In this document: piece after piece, positions 26,351 to 34,585 of the stretch | Layout: the number at the start of each line of letters is the position of its first letter | Numbering within the stretch: the first letter of the stretch is position 1 | Source of the DNA: Ravibacter sp964559125 | GTDB taxonomy: Bacteria > Bacteroidota > Bacteroidia > Cytophagales > Spirosomataceae | Direction of reading: 5' to 3' | Length of the DNA stretch: 64,000 nucleotides | Assembly: GCA_964559125.1 (NCBI GenBank) | Contig: CAZLGW010000018.1 | Location: 1 to 64,000 of the forward strand | Position numbers and translations under genes: made by a program | The notes under the pieces: generated by a model | Seen by the model: only the letters and a program-made list of their open reading frames with translations | Database searches by the model: none | What the model was told of the DNA's origin: nothing

Positions 26351-27637
26351 ATGGAAATGGAAAAAGAAAAAGAAGTAACCGGCCGGCATTCCAGGCGAAG
26401 TTTTCTGAAAGGGTCGGCCGCTGTTTTGGCCGGCTTTACGATTGTGCCCCGCCATGTACTGGGCAAAGGCTTCCTGGCTCCCAGCGATCAGCTCACCAAG
26501 GGAATTATCGGGGTCGGCGGAATGGGACAGGGGCATCTTGCCTATGCCGGGACCCGGGTGGTGGCTATCTGTGACGTAGACCAGAATCATCTCAAAAGTA
26601 CGCTTGCTAAGCTTCCTCAGGGAACCAAAGCGCTTACCGATTACCGGGAATTGATTCAATTGCCGGAAGTAGACATTGTGCATATCGCAACCCCGCCTCA
26701 CTGGCATGGTATTATGGCGGCCGATGCCGCCCGGGCCGGTAAGGATATCTGGTGCGAAAAGCCGATGACCAGGACCATCGGGGAAGGAAAGAGGGTATTG
26801 GAAGCGGTTCAGCAACACGGCCGGATATTCCGTCTGAATACCTGGTTCAGGTTCGACAGTAATTTTTACGGGATGAATACGACCGTAAAGCCAATCAAAA
26901 AGCTGGTAGACAGCGGAATGCTCGGGTGGCCGCTGAAGGTGACGGTAAGCCGCCATACCGGTTTCGACTGGAAATTCTACTGGGTAGGCCGTACCGACCT
27001 GAAGCCGGAACCCGTACCCGGTGAGCTCGACTACGAAAAATGGCTGGGACCTGCTCCGTATAAACCCTACAACAAGCACAGGGTTCATGGTACCTTCAGA
27101 GGGTATTGGGACTATGACGGGGGCGGATTGGGAGATATGGGTCAGCATTACCTCGATCCCGTCCAGTATTTCCTCGGGAAAGACCATACCAGCCCCGTCA
27201 GCGTGGAGGTTGATGCCCCGCAGCAGCACACCGACGCAGTAGGTACCTGGAGAAGAATAGAGTATACCTACGATGACGGCTGTAAGATCATTCTCGATGG
27301 AGAAGGAAAGGATACAAATGCCGCCTATATAGAAGGTCCTAAAGGGAAAGTATACAATGGCTTCCGTTGCGATATTCCTGATTTTGAAAGGAAGCTTGCC
27401 GCATTTCCCGACCCGGAGCCGCAGGTGACCGATTTTGTGGAGGCTGTGAAGAAGAGGCAGAAGTTTGCTTTGAATGAAGAAAACGGGCATCGTTCGTGTA
27501 CGATCGTAAATATGGGCCTTGCTGCCCTCCGACTTAACCGTTCACTGAAATTCGATCCGGTCAAACAGCTTTTTATCGATGACGACGGTGCTAACCGCCT
27601 GATCGATCAGCCAATGCGTGGCCCGTATACCTTATAA
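26351..27637 (+). CDS. Tat-type periplasmic Gfo/Idh/MocA family oxidoreductase (second of two)
   Basis: 428 residues. After a charged start comes a twin-arginine box (HSRRSFLKGSAAVLAGF). The Rossmann motif is GIIGVGGMGQGHL, the EKP motif is WCEKPMTRTIG, and the C-terminal domain has GDMGQHYLDPVQYFLG. It is a distant paralogue of the first oxidoreductase, not a recent copy. Two such enzymes side by side with a TIM barrel and DUF1080 domains are the pattern of oxidative sugar cleavage, where one makes the 3-keto form and the other may reduce the product. Which does which cannot be told from sequence. Confidence 0.9.
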   Translation: MEMEKEKEVTGRHSRRSFLKGSAAVLAGFTIVPRHVLGKGFLAPSDQLTKGIIGVGGMGQGHLAYAGTRVVAICDVDQNHLKSTLAKLPQGTKALTDYRELIQLPEVDIVHIATPPHWHGIMAADAARAGKDIWCEKPMTRTIGEGKRVLEAVQQHGRIFRLNTWFRFDSNFYGMNTTVKPIKKLVDSGMLGWPLKVTVSRHTGFDWKFYWVGRTDLKPEPVPGELDYEKWLGPAPYKPYNKHRVHGTFRGYWDYDGGGLGDMGQHYLDPVQYFLGKDHTSPVSVEVDAPQQHTDAVGTWRRIEYTYDDGCKIILDGEGKDTNAAYIEGPKGKVYNGFRCDIPDFERKLAAFPDPEPQVTDFVEAVKKRQKFALNEENGHRSCTIVNMGLAALRLNRSLKFDPVKQLFIDDDGANRLIDQPMRGPYTL

Positions 27638-27672
27638 TACTTCATTTGATTTTCATTATTTTCGATCAGACA

Positions 27673-30600
27673 GTGAAAAAATATTTATTTACCATTCTGC
27701 TGGCAGGTGCATCCCTGGGATGGAGCACAGCCCAGAGGGCAGATACGAGGACAGTGGAAACCCGGATCGCCGACCTGCTGGCGCAAACCCCGGCCGACGA
27801 CCAGAAATCGCTGGAAAGAAATGCGGGCGAAGTAGCAGCGCTTGGAAAAGCAGGTATTACCCTGCTGGTATCGAGGCTATCGGCGCCTGAAAAAGGCCAG
27901 AATGCCGCGGTAGAATATGCTGTGGGAGGTTTTACTTATTTTGTTAATCAGCCCGGACGCGAGGCCTGGCGGAAAATGGCGGCGGAAGCTTACGCCGATG
28001 CGCTGCCGAAGCTGAGCAATAAGACCAATACGGCTTTTGTGCTGTTCCAACTGCAACAGATCGATAAAGGAGAAGGGCTGTCGGCCGTAACTCCTCTGCT
28101 GGAGGATAGTGAGCTGGCGGGGCCGGCCGCTAGAGCGTTGGCTGCCTCCGGTACTGAAGCTGCCGGAAATGCGCTGCTGAAAGCGCTGGGGAGTGCCTCG
28201 GGCAGCAGTCTGGTCTCGTTTGCGGAGGCGTTGGGCGATATGAAATTCCGGGCAGCAGCTGCGGCTATAGAGAAACTCGCCGAAAGCGGCGATAAGGACG
28301 TGAGAAAGGCAGCCCAGTATGCACTGGCGCAGATAGCTTCTCCTTCGTCGGAAAGCGTCCTCCGGAAAGCTGCCGAAAAAGCCGGGCTGATCTATGATGA
28401 GACCAACGCAACTGCGAACTATCTTCAATACCTGACGCGTCTCAACGAAAATGGGGAACAGGCTTTGGCGGAGAAGTCCGCGCAAACCTTGTTCAGTAAG
28501 GCTTCATCTGCAGGCCAGGCCCATACAAAAGCAGCTGCCCTGAGTATCCTTGCCGATACAAGGGGAGAAAAAGCCGTTCCCGAGCTGGTAAAGGCGGCGC
28601 AGAGCTCCGATACCAAGCTGAGGGGAACCGCCTTGGCCAGCCTGGGGAAATTCGCAGGCCCGGCTACGACGGCGGCCCTTCTAAAAACGCTGACATCAGG
28701 GAGTCCGGCAGTGAAAACCGACATTATTTCGTTCCTGGGGAAATCGGGCACTGAAGCTGCTCTGCCGGCTATCACCAGGGGACTGACAGACAAGTCGCCG
28801 GCAGTGAAGATTGCGTCGATCGGGGCGCTCAGTAAGCTGGGCGGAGAATCGGGCGTTGCGAAGCTGCTCCCGCTTTTGAAAAGCAGTGACCAGGCTGTGG
28901 TAGGAGCTGTAAAATCGGCTTTGCTTACTACAAAAGGCAATGCGGTTATTGACCAGGTGGCGTCGGCAATCCCCGGTGCGAGCGATGTGGCAAAGGTAGC
29001 GCTGCTGGATGTACTGGCAAGCCGCCGGGCCGAAAGCAAGCTCGGTGTGGTAACCGGGTTGCTGACCAGCGGTAATCCCGCTGTTAAATCTGCCGCATTC
29101 TCTGCCCTGAAAGGGGTAGTTTCCGGGAAGGATCTGCCTCAGTTGTTCGGCCTGCTTAACTCTGTCAAAGACGGAGCTAACCTGGCGGGCGTACAGGAGG
29201 CGGTGAAAATGGCTATCCGGAGCCAGGCAGGCGGCGGTCAGCAAGTGTCGCAGTTGTTGTCCAATATGAACCAGTCGGGCAATAAAGCAGCCTATTTGCC
29301 TGTTTTGGCAAGTTTGGGTGGTTCTCAGGCGCTGACAGCCACTATTTCTTCTTTCAACAACGGAACGGAAGCTGAAAAGAAAGCAGCAGTGCAGGCGCTC
29401 AGTGAGTGGTCTGACGACAAAAGCCTGGATGAATTATACAATATAGCTAAAAGTGGTGCGAATGCAGGCTACAGGGACGAGGCAATTGCCGGTTATGTAG
29501 CAACGGTAAAGCGCTCACAGGCTAATCCTGTACAAAAGGTAATCATGCTCAGGAAAGCGCTGGAGGTAGTCGAGAGTGCCGGTAGCAAGAAGGGTATCCT
29601 GACCGAGCTTCAGCGGAATAAGACGTTCCTGGCATTGGTGACTGCCGGTAAATATCTCGACGATCCGGAGCTGCAGCAAACTGCCGCCCACGCCGTGATG
29701 AACATCGCAATGGGTAACCCCCAGTTTGACGGCACAATAGTGCGCGGCCTGCTGACGAAAACCATGCAGGTCATACAAGGCCCTGACGCGGAATACCAGA
29801 AGGAAGGGATCAGGAAACATCTTTCCGAGCTGCTGCCTGACGACAAAGGGTTCGTTTCGCTCTTTAACGGCAAGGATCTTACCGGCTGGAAGGGATTGGT
29901 AGACAACCCGCTTAAGAGGGCAAAGCTGAGCGCCGATTCACTGGCATACAAGCAGAGGATCGCCGATGAGAAAATGAGGAGCGGATGGATAGTAGAAGAC
30001 GGTGTGCTGGTCTTTACGGGTAAAGGCGACAACATCGTGGCGAAAAAAGAGTACGGCGATATCGAGATGTATGTCGACTGGAAACTGGATGCCCATGGCA
30101 AGGACGGCGACGCGGGGATTTACCTGCGCGGAACACCCCAGGTCCAGATCTGGGATACCTCCCGCGTCAAGGTAGGAGCCCAGGTAGGATCAGGCGGCTT
30201 GTACAACAACAAGGTTCATAAGAGCACGCCTGATAAAGTAGCTGACAATGCCCTGGGAGAGTGGAATACCTTCTATGTCAAAATGGTCGGCGACAGGGTC
30301 ACCGTCGATCTCAACGGCGAACGCGTCGTCGACAACGTGATCCTGGAGAACTTCTGGGACCGCAGCATGCCTATTTTCCCGGTAGAGCAGCTCGAGCTGC
30401 AGGCACATGGTACCAAAGTGTTTTACCGCGATATCTATGTAAAGGAACTGCCTAGGACGGAGCCTTTCAGATTGTCGGAGGAAGAGAAGAAAGAAGGATT
30501 CAAGGTGCTCTTCGACGGGACCAATATGCATGAATGGGTTGGAAATACTGAGGATTATTTCATAGAGAATGGCAACCTGGTGGTAAGGCCGAAAGGAGGT

Positions 30601-31158
30601 AAATCGGCAGGTACCCGCAATCTCTATACCAAAGACGAGTATGCCGACTTCGTGTTCCGGTTTGAGTTCCAGCTTACGCCGGGCGCCAACAATGGCCTGG
30701 GGATACGCGCTCCTTTAAATGGTGACGCCGCTTATTCCGGCGCCGCAGAGCTGCAGATACTCGACGATACTGCTCCTATTTACAGCAAACTTGAACCCTA
30801 CCAGTATCACGGATCGGTATATGGCATTATTCCTGCCAAAAGAGGGCATCTCAAACCTGTGGGCGAGTGGAACTACGAGGAGGTTTACCTGAAAGGGCCT
30901 AAAGTGAAGGTGATCCTGAACGGGACGACTATTGTAGACGGCGACCTGGAGGAAGCCGGCAAAAACGGTACACTCGACAAAAAGGACCACCCCGGACTGC
31001 TCCGGAAAACAGGACACATCGGCTTCCTGGGTCATGGTACTGAAGTAAGGTTCAGGAATATCAGGATCAAGGACCTCTCTAAAGTAGAAGAAGCTGCTCC
31101 TGTGGCTGTTCAGCCAACAGGCAAAAAAGCCAAAAAAGATAAAAAGAAGAAAAAGTAA
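27673..31158 (+). CDS. HEAT-repeat protein with two C-terminal DUF1080 (3-keto-disaccharide hydrolase) domains
   Basis: 1161 residues from the GTG at 27673, which directly precedes a classic leader (KKYLFTILLAGASLGWSTAQ); the TTG at 27646 would bury it. Residues about 30-700 are alanine-rich helical HEAT-type repeats (for example SPAVKIASIGALSKLGGESG). Two DUF1080 domains follow, each opening with a FSLFNGKDLTGW-like signature: about 725-945 (SLFNGKDLTGWKG) and 960-1140 (VLFDGTNMHEWVG). DUF1080 proteins bind and cleave 3-keto-glycosides by elimination. A lysine-rich tail (KKAKKDKKKKK) ends the protein. Tandem DUF1080 on a long HEAT scaffold is unusual and suggests a surface or periplasmic assembly. 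It starts 36 bases after the second oxidoreductase gene. Confidence 0.87.
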   Translation: MKKYLFTILLAGASLGWSTAQRADTRTVETRIADLLAQTPADDQKSLERNAGEVAALGKAGITLLVSRLSAPEKGQNAAVEYAVGGFTYFVNQPGREAWRKMAAEAYADALPKLSNKTNTAFVLFQLQQIDKGEGLSAVTPLLEDSELAGPAARALAASGTEAAGNALLKALGSASGSSLVSFAEALGDMKFRAAAAAIEKLAESGDKDVRKAAQYALAQIASPSSESVLRKAAEKAGLIYDETNATANYLQYLTRLNENGEQALAEKSAQTLFSKASSAGQAHTKAAALSILADTRGEKAVPELVKAAQSSDTKLRGTALASLGKFAGPATTAALLKTLTSGSPAVKTDIISFLGKSGTEAALPAITRGLTDKSPAVKIASIGALSKLGGESGVAKLLPLLKSSDQAVVGAVKSALLTTKGNAVIDQVASAIPGASDVAKVALLDVLASRRAESKLGVVTGLLTSGNPAVKSAAFSALKGVVSGKDLPQLFGLLNSVKDGANLAGVQEAVKMAIRSQAGGGQQVSQLLSNMNQSGNKAAYLPVLASLGGSQALTATISSFNNGTEAEKKAAVQALSEWSDDKSLDELYNIAKSGANAGYRDEAIAGYVATVKRSQANPVQKVIMLRKALEVVESAGSKKGILTELQRNKTFLALVTAGKYLDDPELQQTAAHAVMNIAMGNPQFDGTIVRGLLTKTMQVIQGPDAEYQKEGIRKHLSELLPDDKGFVSLFNGKDLTGWKGLVDNPLKRAKLSADSLAYKQRIADEKMRSGWIVEDGVLVFTGKGDNIVAKKEYGDIEMYVDWKLDAHGKDGDAGIYLRGTPQVQIWDTSRVKVGAQVGSGGLYNNKVHKSTPDKVADNALGEWNTFYVKMVGDRVTVDLNGERVVDNVILENFWDRSMPIFPVEQLELQAHGTKVFYRDIYVKELPRTEPFRLSEEEKKEGFKVLFDGTNMHEWVGNTEDYFIENGNLVVRPKGGKSAGTRNLYTKDEYADFVFRFEFQLTPGANNGLGIRAPLNGDAAYSGAAELQILDDTAPIYSKLEPYQYHGSVYGIIPAKRGHLKPVGEWNYEEVYLKGPKVKVILNGTTIVDGDLEEAGKNGTLDKKDHPGLLRKTGHIGFLGHGTEVRFRNIRIKDLSKVEEAAPVAVQPTGKKAKKDKKKKK

Positions 31159-31203
31159 CAACGCTCCGTGGGGTATTCCTCCGGAGTGAAAGGATGCATT
31201 TTT

Positions 31204-31374
31204 ACCACAGAGGCACAGAACACGGAGTTTACGCTCTCCCTCGTCTTCGGACGATGGGAGGGCGATATCAGGTCTCTGACCTGATAAAAACCGATCTTTT
31301 CGCCGGTCAGAGACCGGCTATCGCTCTTTCACCGTCGGGAGACGGGAAAGAGCTTCTCTTCGTGCCTTTGTGGT
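31204..31374. repeat. Outer inverted repeat (ACCACAGAGGCAC type) enclosing the compound hairpin repeat
   Basis: ACCACAGAGGCAC at 31204-31216 is mirrored by GTGCCTTTGTGGT at 31362-31374 with one mismatch. The arms bracket the four-hairpin element at 31232-31353, with about 8-15 bases on each side. The second copy of that element (42829-42953) has no such arms, so this looks like one repeat family nested inside another. It accounts for most of the 295-base gap between the DUF1080 gene and rfaE2. Confidence 0.6.
31232..31353. repeat. Compound four-hairpin intergenic repeat, copy 1
   Basis: Four consecutive hairpins: CGCTCTCCCTCGTC with GACGATGGGAGGGCG; ATCAGGTC-TCT-GACCTGAT; GCCGGTC-AGA-GACCGGC; and GCTCTTTC-A-CCGTC with GACGGGAAAGAGC. 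The same order and nearly the same sequence recur at 42829-42953. It lies in an intergenic gap, contains no plausible gene and has the look of a mobile or REP-like palindromic unit. Confidence 0.8.
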
Positions 31375-31381
31375 TATTTGT

Positions 31382-31436
31382 TGTACAAAATGTACAGATA
31401 TGTAAAGCATCTGTAAGCAATAGCTACATCTGTAAG
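31382..31436 (+). promoter_or_regulatory. Possible phased TGTA operator array upstream of rfaE2
   Basis: TGTA occurs at 31382, 31391, 31401, 31412 and 31431, steps of about one or two helical turns. The first two are palindromic TGTACA, and CATCTGTAAG is repeated exactly at 31408-31417 and 31427-31436. The array ends 18 bases before the rfaE2 ATG. A regulator binding one face of the helix is possible; chance in an AT-rich leader is the alternative. Confidence 0.3.
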
Positions 31437-31453
31437 TACCTGTTGAAAACAAT

Positions 31454-31942
31454 ATGGAGCAGACAGCCGACAAGATTCTGACCCTGGATGAGGCCATGAC
31501 CGCCCTAACCCGGTGGCACGAAGAAGGGAAAAAGGTGGTATTCACCAACGGGTGCTTCGATATCGTCCATCTGGGTCATGTAGACTACCTGGAAAAAGCG
31601 CGTGCTTTGGGTGATAAGCTTGTATTGGGGCTGAATACCGACGCATCCGTAAGCAGGCTGAAAGGCCCGCTGCGGCCGGTGGTAAACGAGATGGCAAGGG
31701 CCCGGCTGATGGCGGCGCTGTCGTTTGTAGATACTGTCATTTTGTTCGACGAACCGACACCTTTGCAGTTAATTGAGGCTATTGGGCCTGACATATTGGT
31801 AAAAGGTGACGATTATTCAGTTGAAAACATCGTTGGCGCGGATTTTGTGCTTGCTAAAGGAGGCGAAGTAAAAACTATCCCCCTGGTAAAAGGATATTCT
31901 ACCTCGTCACTAATTGAGAAAATAAGAGCGGCTTATACCTGA
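31454..31942 (+). CDS. rfaE2: D-glycero-beta-D-manno-heptose 1-phosphate adenylyltransferase
   Basis: 162 residues, a complete nucleotidyltransferase of the cytidylyltransferase-like fold. The nucleotide-binding motif NGCFDIVHLGHVDYL contains the HxGH signature, and the later LVKGDDYSVENIVGAD and LVKGYSTSSLIEKI segments are typical of the RfaE domain II family. It transfers AMP to heptose 1-phosphate to give ADP-heptose for the lipopolysaccharide inner core. Here it is a stand-alone domain rather than fused to the kinase as in HldE. ATG at 31454; a hairpin at 31971-32003 follows it. Confidence 0.93.
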   Translation: MEQTADKILTLDEAMTALTRWHEEGKKVVFTNGCFDIVHLGHVDYLEKARALGDKLVLGLNTDASVSRLKGPLRPVVNEMARARLMAALSFVDTVILFDEPTPLQLIEAIGPDILVKGDDYSVENIVGADFVLAKGGEVKTIPLVKGYSTSSLIEKIRAAYT

Positions 31943-31970
31943 ATTTTCTTATTTTCGTTAGCAGGAAAAC

Positions 31971-32003
31971 AAGGGAACCACTAAATTTTTTAGTAGTCCC
32001 CTT
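31971..32003 (+). terminator. Likely terminator hairpin after rfaE2
   Basis: AAGGGAACCACTAAA at 31971-31985 pairs with TTTAGTAGTCCCCTT at 31989-32003, a 15-pair stem with two mismatches and a tight loop, followed by an AT-rich stretch. It lies 28 bases after the rfaE2 stop and 29 before the metallopeptidase ATG, so it could instead be a leader structure of the latter. Confidence 0.5.
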
Positions 32004-32032
32004 TAATTTAAACTAAATTTTAAGAAATCACA

Positions 32033-32713
32033 ATGGCAGGAGCTTATCTGATAGGTCTGATCGTAATGGCGGTCAGCTGGTATGTACAGTGGAGATTAAA
32101 GAGCAAGTTTAAGGAATATTCGGAAGTAGGGCTAAGGATGGGTCTGAGCGGCCGGGAGATTGCTGAAAAAATGCTCCACGATAACGGAATTTACGATGTA
32201 AGGGTACAGTCGGTAGAAGGTACGCTAACCGATCACTATAATCCCCAGGACAAGACAGTTAACCTGAGCTCGGATGTATTTTACGGAAGAAGTGTGGCTG
32301 CGGCTGCTGTGGCAGCTCATGAATGCGGCCATGCAGTGCAGCATGCTACGGCCTATTCGTGGCTGCAGTTCCGCTCGAAGCTTGTACCGGTTTTAACGGT
32401 ATCTTCCCGGTATATGAGCTGGATAATCCTGGGGGGAATCCTCATGCTCAACACTACTCCTGTGCCGTTGGCTATCGGGGTGGCGTTATTTGCGCTCACA
32501 ACTCTTTTCAGCTTTATTACGCTGCCTGTAGAATACGATGCGAGCAACAGGGCTCTGGCTTGGATTGACCGCCAGGGGATGGTAACACAGCAGGAGCATG
32601 GAATGGCTGCAGATGCTTTGAAATGGGCGGCGAGAACTTATCTCGTGGCTGCTATCGGTTCTCTTGCAACCTTGCTTTACTACCTGATGATCCTGCTGGG
32701 CAGAAGGGATTAA
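32033..32713 (+). CDS. Membrane zinc metallopeptidase (YugP-like)
   Basis: 226 residues. An N-terminal membrane helix (about 1-20) is followed by a soluble part with the zinc-binding HExxH-type motif AAHECGHAVQHA near residue 100, then hydrophobic segments at about 120-165 and 195-222. Conserved LPVEYDASNRAL and LKWAARTYLVAAIGSLATLL stretches identify the YugP/DUF neutral zinc metallopeptidase family of inner-membrane proteases. The natural substrates are unknown. The gene appears monocistronic, preceded by the hairpin at 31971-32003. Confidence 0.9.
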   Translation: MAGAYLIGLIVMAVSWYVQWRLKSKFKEYSEVGLRMGLSGREIAEKMLHDNGIYDVRVQSVEGTLTDHYNPQDKTVNLSSDVFYGRSVAAAAVAAHECGHAVQHATAYSWLQFRSKLVPVLTVSSRYMSWIILGGILMLNTTPVPLAIGVALFALTTLFSFITLPVEYDASNRALAWIDRQGMVTQQEHGMAADALKWAARTYLVAAIGSLATLLYYLMILLGRRD

Positions 32714-32830
32714 AAGGATATTTGTATTTTCCCATGTTCACGTTTATGCAGTCAGGTACAACCTGTCTATCGGAACCTTATAACTTTCTGAATTGTTGAT
32801 AATGCAGTAAATTTAGTTTATCTGCATAAA

Positions 32831-33742
32831 ATGTCCTTTTTGCCGGCACATGGTGGTTGGTCGCAACATTCAAAGCTGCTTCTCAACCTGACTTCAGTTT
32901 ATTTTCTTTGGGGTTCTACCTACTTGTTTATTCATTTTATGACGGAGGATATGCCTCCGCTGTACATGGCCGGCTGGAGAGTGCTGGTAGCCGGGTGTAT
33001 TCTTTACCCGTTTGCGCGGCTTAACGGACATCCCCGGCCCACTCGTGAAGAAGCAGTCTCCTCGGGAATTATCGGGATTCTGCTGCTGGGGGTTGCGATG
33101 GGCGGAATGAGCATTGCGATCCAGTACCTTCCGACCGGGATTGCCGCATTATTGGCAGGTTTGCTGCCGCTGTTCCTCATTGTTATCAACTGGATTGCCT
33201 TTGCCAGGGTAAGACCCTCCGTGCTGGGTATGGCCGGACTTCTGACAGGTGTAGCAGGAATTGCTCTCCTGGTCCAGCCGGGCGCCTTTAAAGAAACTTC
33301 TTCAGACAGTTGGATAGGCATTCTGATCATTATATGTTCGAATGTCTTCTGGGCGACAGGGACGTTGCTCTCATCCCGGTTGAAGCTGCCTCACCAGCTT
33401 ATATCGAGTTCGGTACAAATGCTGGCGGGCGGAATATTCCTGTTGTGTATAAGCCTGCTTTTCGAGCCTGTTTCGTTTTTAAGCATCCTGGATGCACCGG
33501 GTAAAGCCATAGGAGCTTTGTTCTACCTGGCGTTTTTCGGCTCGATCGTCGGTTTCAGTTCCTATGCCTGGCTGGCCAGAAATGCACCTCCGCAGCTATT
33601 TTCTACTTATGCCTATGTCAACCCGGTAGTAGCCATGTTCCTCGGATGGGCTTTTGCGGGAGAAGTATTGAACGGGCAATCGATCCTGGCGGGAGGGGTT
33701 ATCCTGCTGGGGGTTATCCTGATGGTTCTGGGAAAACGTTAA
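32831..33742 (+). CDS. EamA-family (drug/metabolite) transporter
   Basis: 303 residues and about ten hydrophobic helices in two EamA repeats (about 20-150 and 165-300). Family marks are VYFLWGSTYLFIHFMTEDMPP at the first helix, GIAALLAGLLPLFLIVINW in the first repeat and SYAWLARNAPPQLFSTYAYVNPVVAMFLGW (split here as SYAWLARNAPP and YVNPVVAMFLGW) in the second. These inner-membrane carriers export metabolites or drugs; the substrate cannot be read. It is followed by the SDR gene after 40 bases, so the two may share a transcript. Confidence 0.92.
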   Translation: MSFLPAHGGWSQHSKLLLNLTSVYFLWGSTYLFIHFMTEDMPPLYMAGWRVLVAGCILYPFARLNGHPRPTREEAVSSGIIGILLLGVAMGGMSIAIQYLPTGIAALLAGLLPLFLIVINWIAFARVRPSVLGMAGLLTGVAGIALLVQPGAFKETSSDSWIGILIIICSNVFWATGTLLSSRLKLPHQLISSSVQMLAGGIFLLCISLLFEPVSFLSILDAPGKAIGALFYLAFFGSIVGFSSYAWLARNAPPQLFSTYAYVNPVVAMFLGWAFAGEVLNGQSILAGGVILLGVILMVLGKR

Positions 33743-33782
33743 TATGTGTATATTTAGCCGGATTTACCTTTTAACCGACTAA

Positions 33783-34562
33783 ATGGACTTTAACAATAAG
33801 ACTGCCCTGGTAACCGGCGGTGCTTCAGGACTCGGAGAAGCTACCGTCCGGAGGCTTGCGGCCGCCGGGTGCAACGTATGGATAGCCGATATCCAGCAGG
33901 AGAAAGGAAAAAAGCTGGCAAAGCAACTCGGGAGCAAAGCCGGGTTCAGGATGACGGATGTTACCAGCGAACAGGAAGTTCAGGCCGCCATTGATGAGAC
34001 ACTCGTCACATTCGGCGGTCTGCATATTACGGTCAACTGTGCCGGGATAGTGGCCGGAAGTAAAACCATAGGAAAGACAGGCGGAGTATACGGGCCTCAT
34101 TCCCTGGATTTGTTCAGCAAGGTAATCGGGATAAACCTCATCGGTACCTTTAACGTGATGAGGCTGGCTGCATTTGCGATGCAGTCTAATGTACCTGATG
34201 AGGAAGGAGAGCGCGGTGTTATTATCAATACTTCTTCTGTAGCGGCTTTTGAAGGACAGATCGGGCAGGTCGCCTATGCCGCGAGCAAAGGCGCCATTGC
34301 GAGCATGACCCTGCCTGCGGCCCGGGATCTGGCCTCTTCGGGTATCAGAGTAGTATCGATAGCGCCCGGGCTGTTTGAGACACCGCTCCTGCAAAACCTG
34401 CCGGAAGAGGTGAAGCTTTCCCTGGGGCAGCAGGTCCCGTTCCCGTCGAGGCTCGGTAAACCCGGTGAATACGCCGACCTGGTAGCGGCTATTATAGGCA
34501 ACCCGATGCTGAATGGCGAGGTGATAAGGCTGGATGGCGCTATCAGGATGGCCCCGAGATAA
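33783..34562 (+). CDS. SDR oxidoreductase, type II 3-hydroxyacyl-CoA dehydrogenase-like
   Basis: 259 residues of classical short-chain dehydrogenase: cofactor motif TGGASGLG near residue 10, NCAG at about 86, catalytic Ser in INTSSVAAFEGQIGQ and YAASKGAI as YxxxK, and PGLFETPLL after the active site. The length and the QVPFPSRLGKPGEYADLV segment resemble HSD17B10-type 3-hydroxyacyl-CoA dehydrogenases, which oxidise 3-hydroxyacyl-CoA in fatty-acid or branched-chain amino-acid breakdown. No neighbouring beta-oxidation genes support this, so the substrate remains open. Confidence 0.9.
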   Translation: MDFNNKTALVTGGASGLGEATVRRLAAAGCNVWIADIQQEKGKKLAKQLGSKAGFRMTDVTSEQEVQAAIDETLVTFGGLHITVNCAGIVAGSKTIGKTGGVYGPHSLDLFSKVIGINLIGTFNVMRLAAFAMQSNVPDEEGERGVIINTSSVAAFEGQIGQVAYAASKGAIASMTLPAARDLASSGIRVVSIAPGLFETPLLQNLPEEVKLSLGQQVPFPSRLGKPGEYADLVAAIIGNPMLNGEVIRLDGAIRMAPR

Positions 34563-34585
34563 GAGAACAGGTATAAATTCCCGGT

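Noticed and set aside
26342..27490. Minus-strand open frame of 382 residues
   Set aside because: It lies opposite the second Gfo/Idh/MocA gene, has no family motif, and its open length is explained by codon bias of the real gene.
27646..27672. TTG start for the HEAT/DUF1080 gene
   Set aside because: It would place nine residues before a complete signal peptide; the GTG at 27673 gives the normal KKYLF leader.
31159..31453. CRISPR-like array from repeated short motifs
   Set aside because: The repeated units are inverted, not direct with regular spacers, and no cas gene lies in the window.
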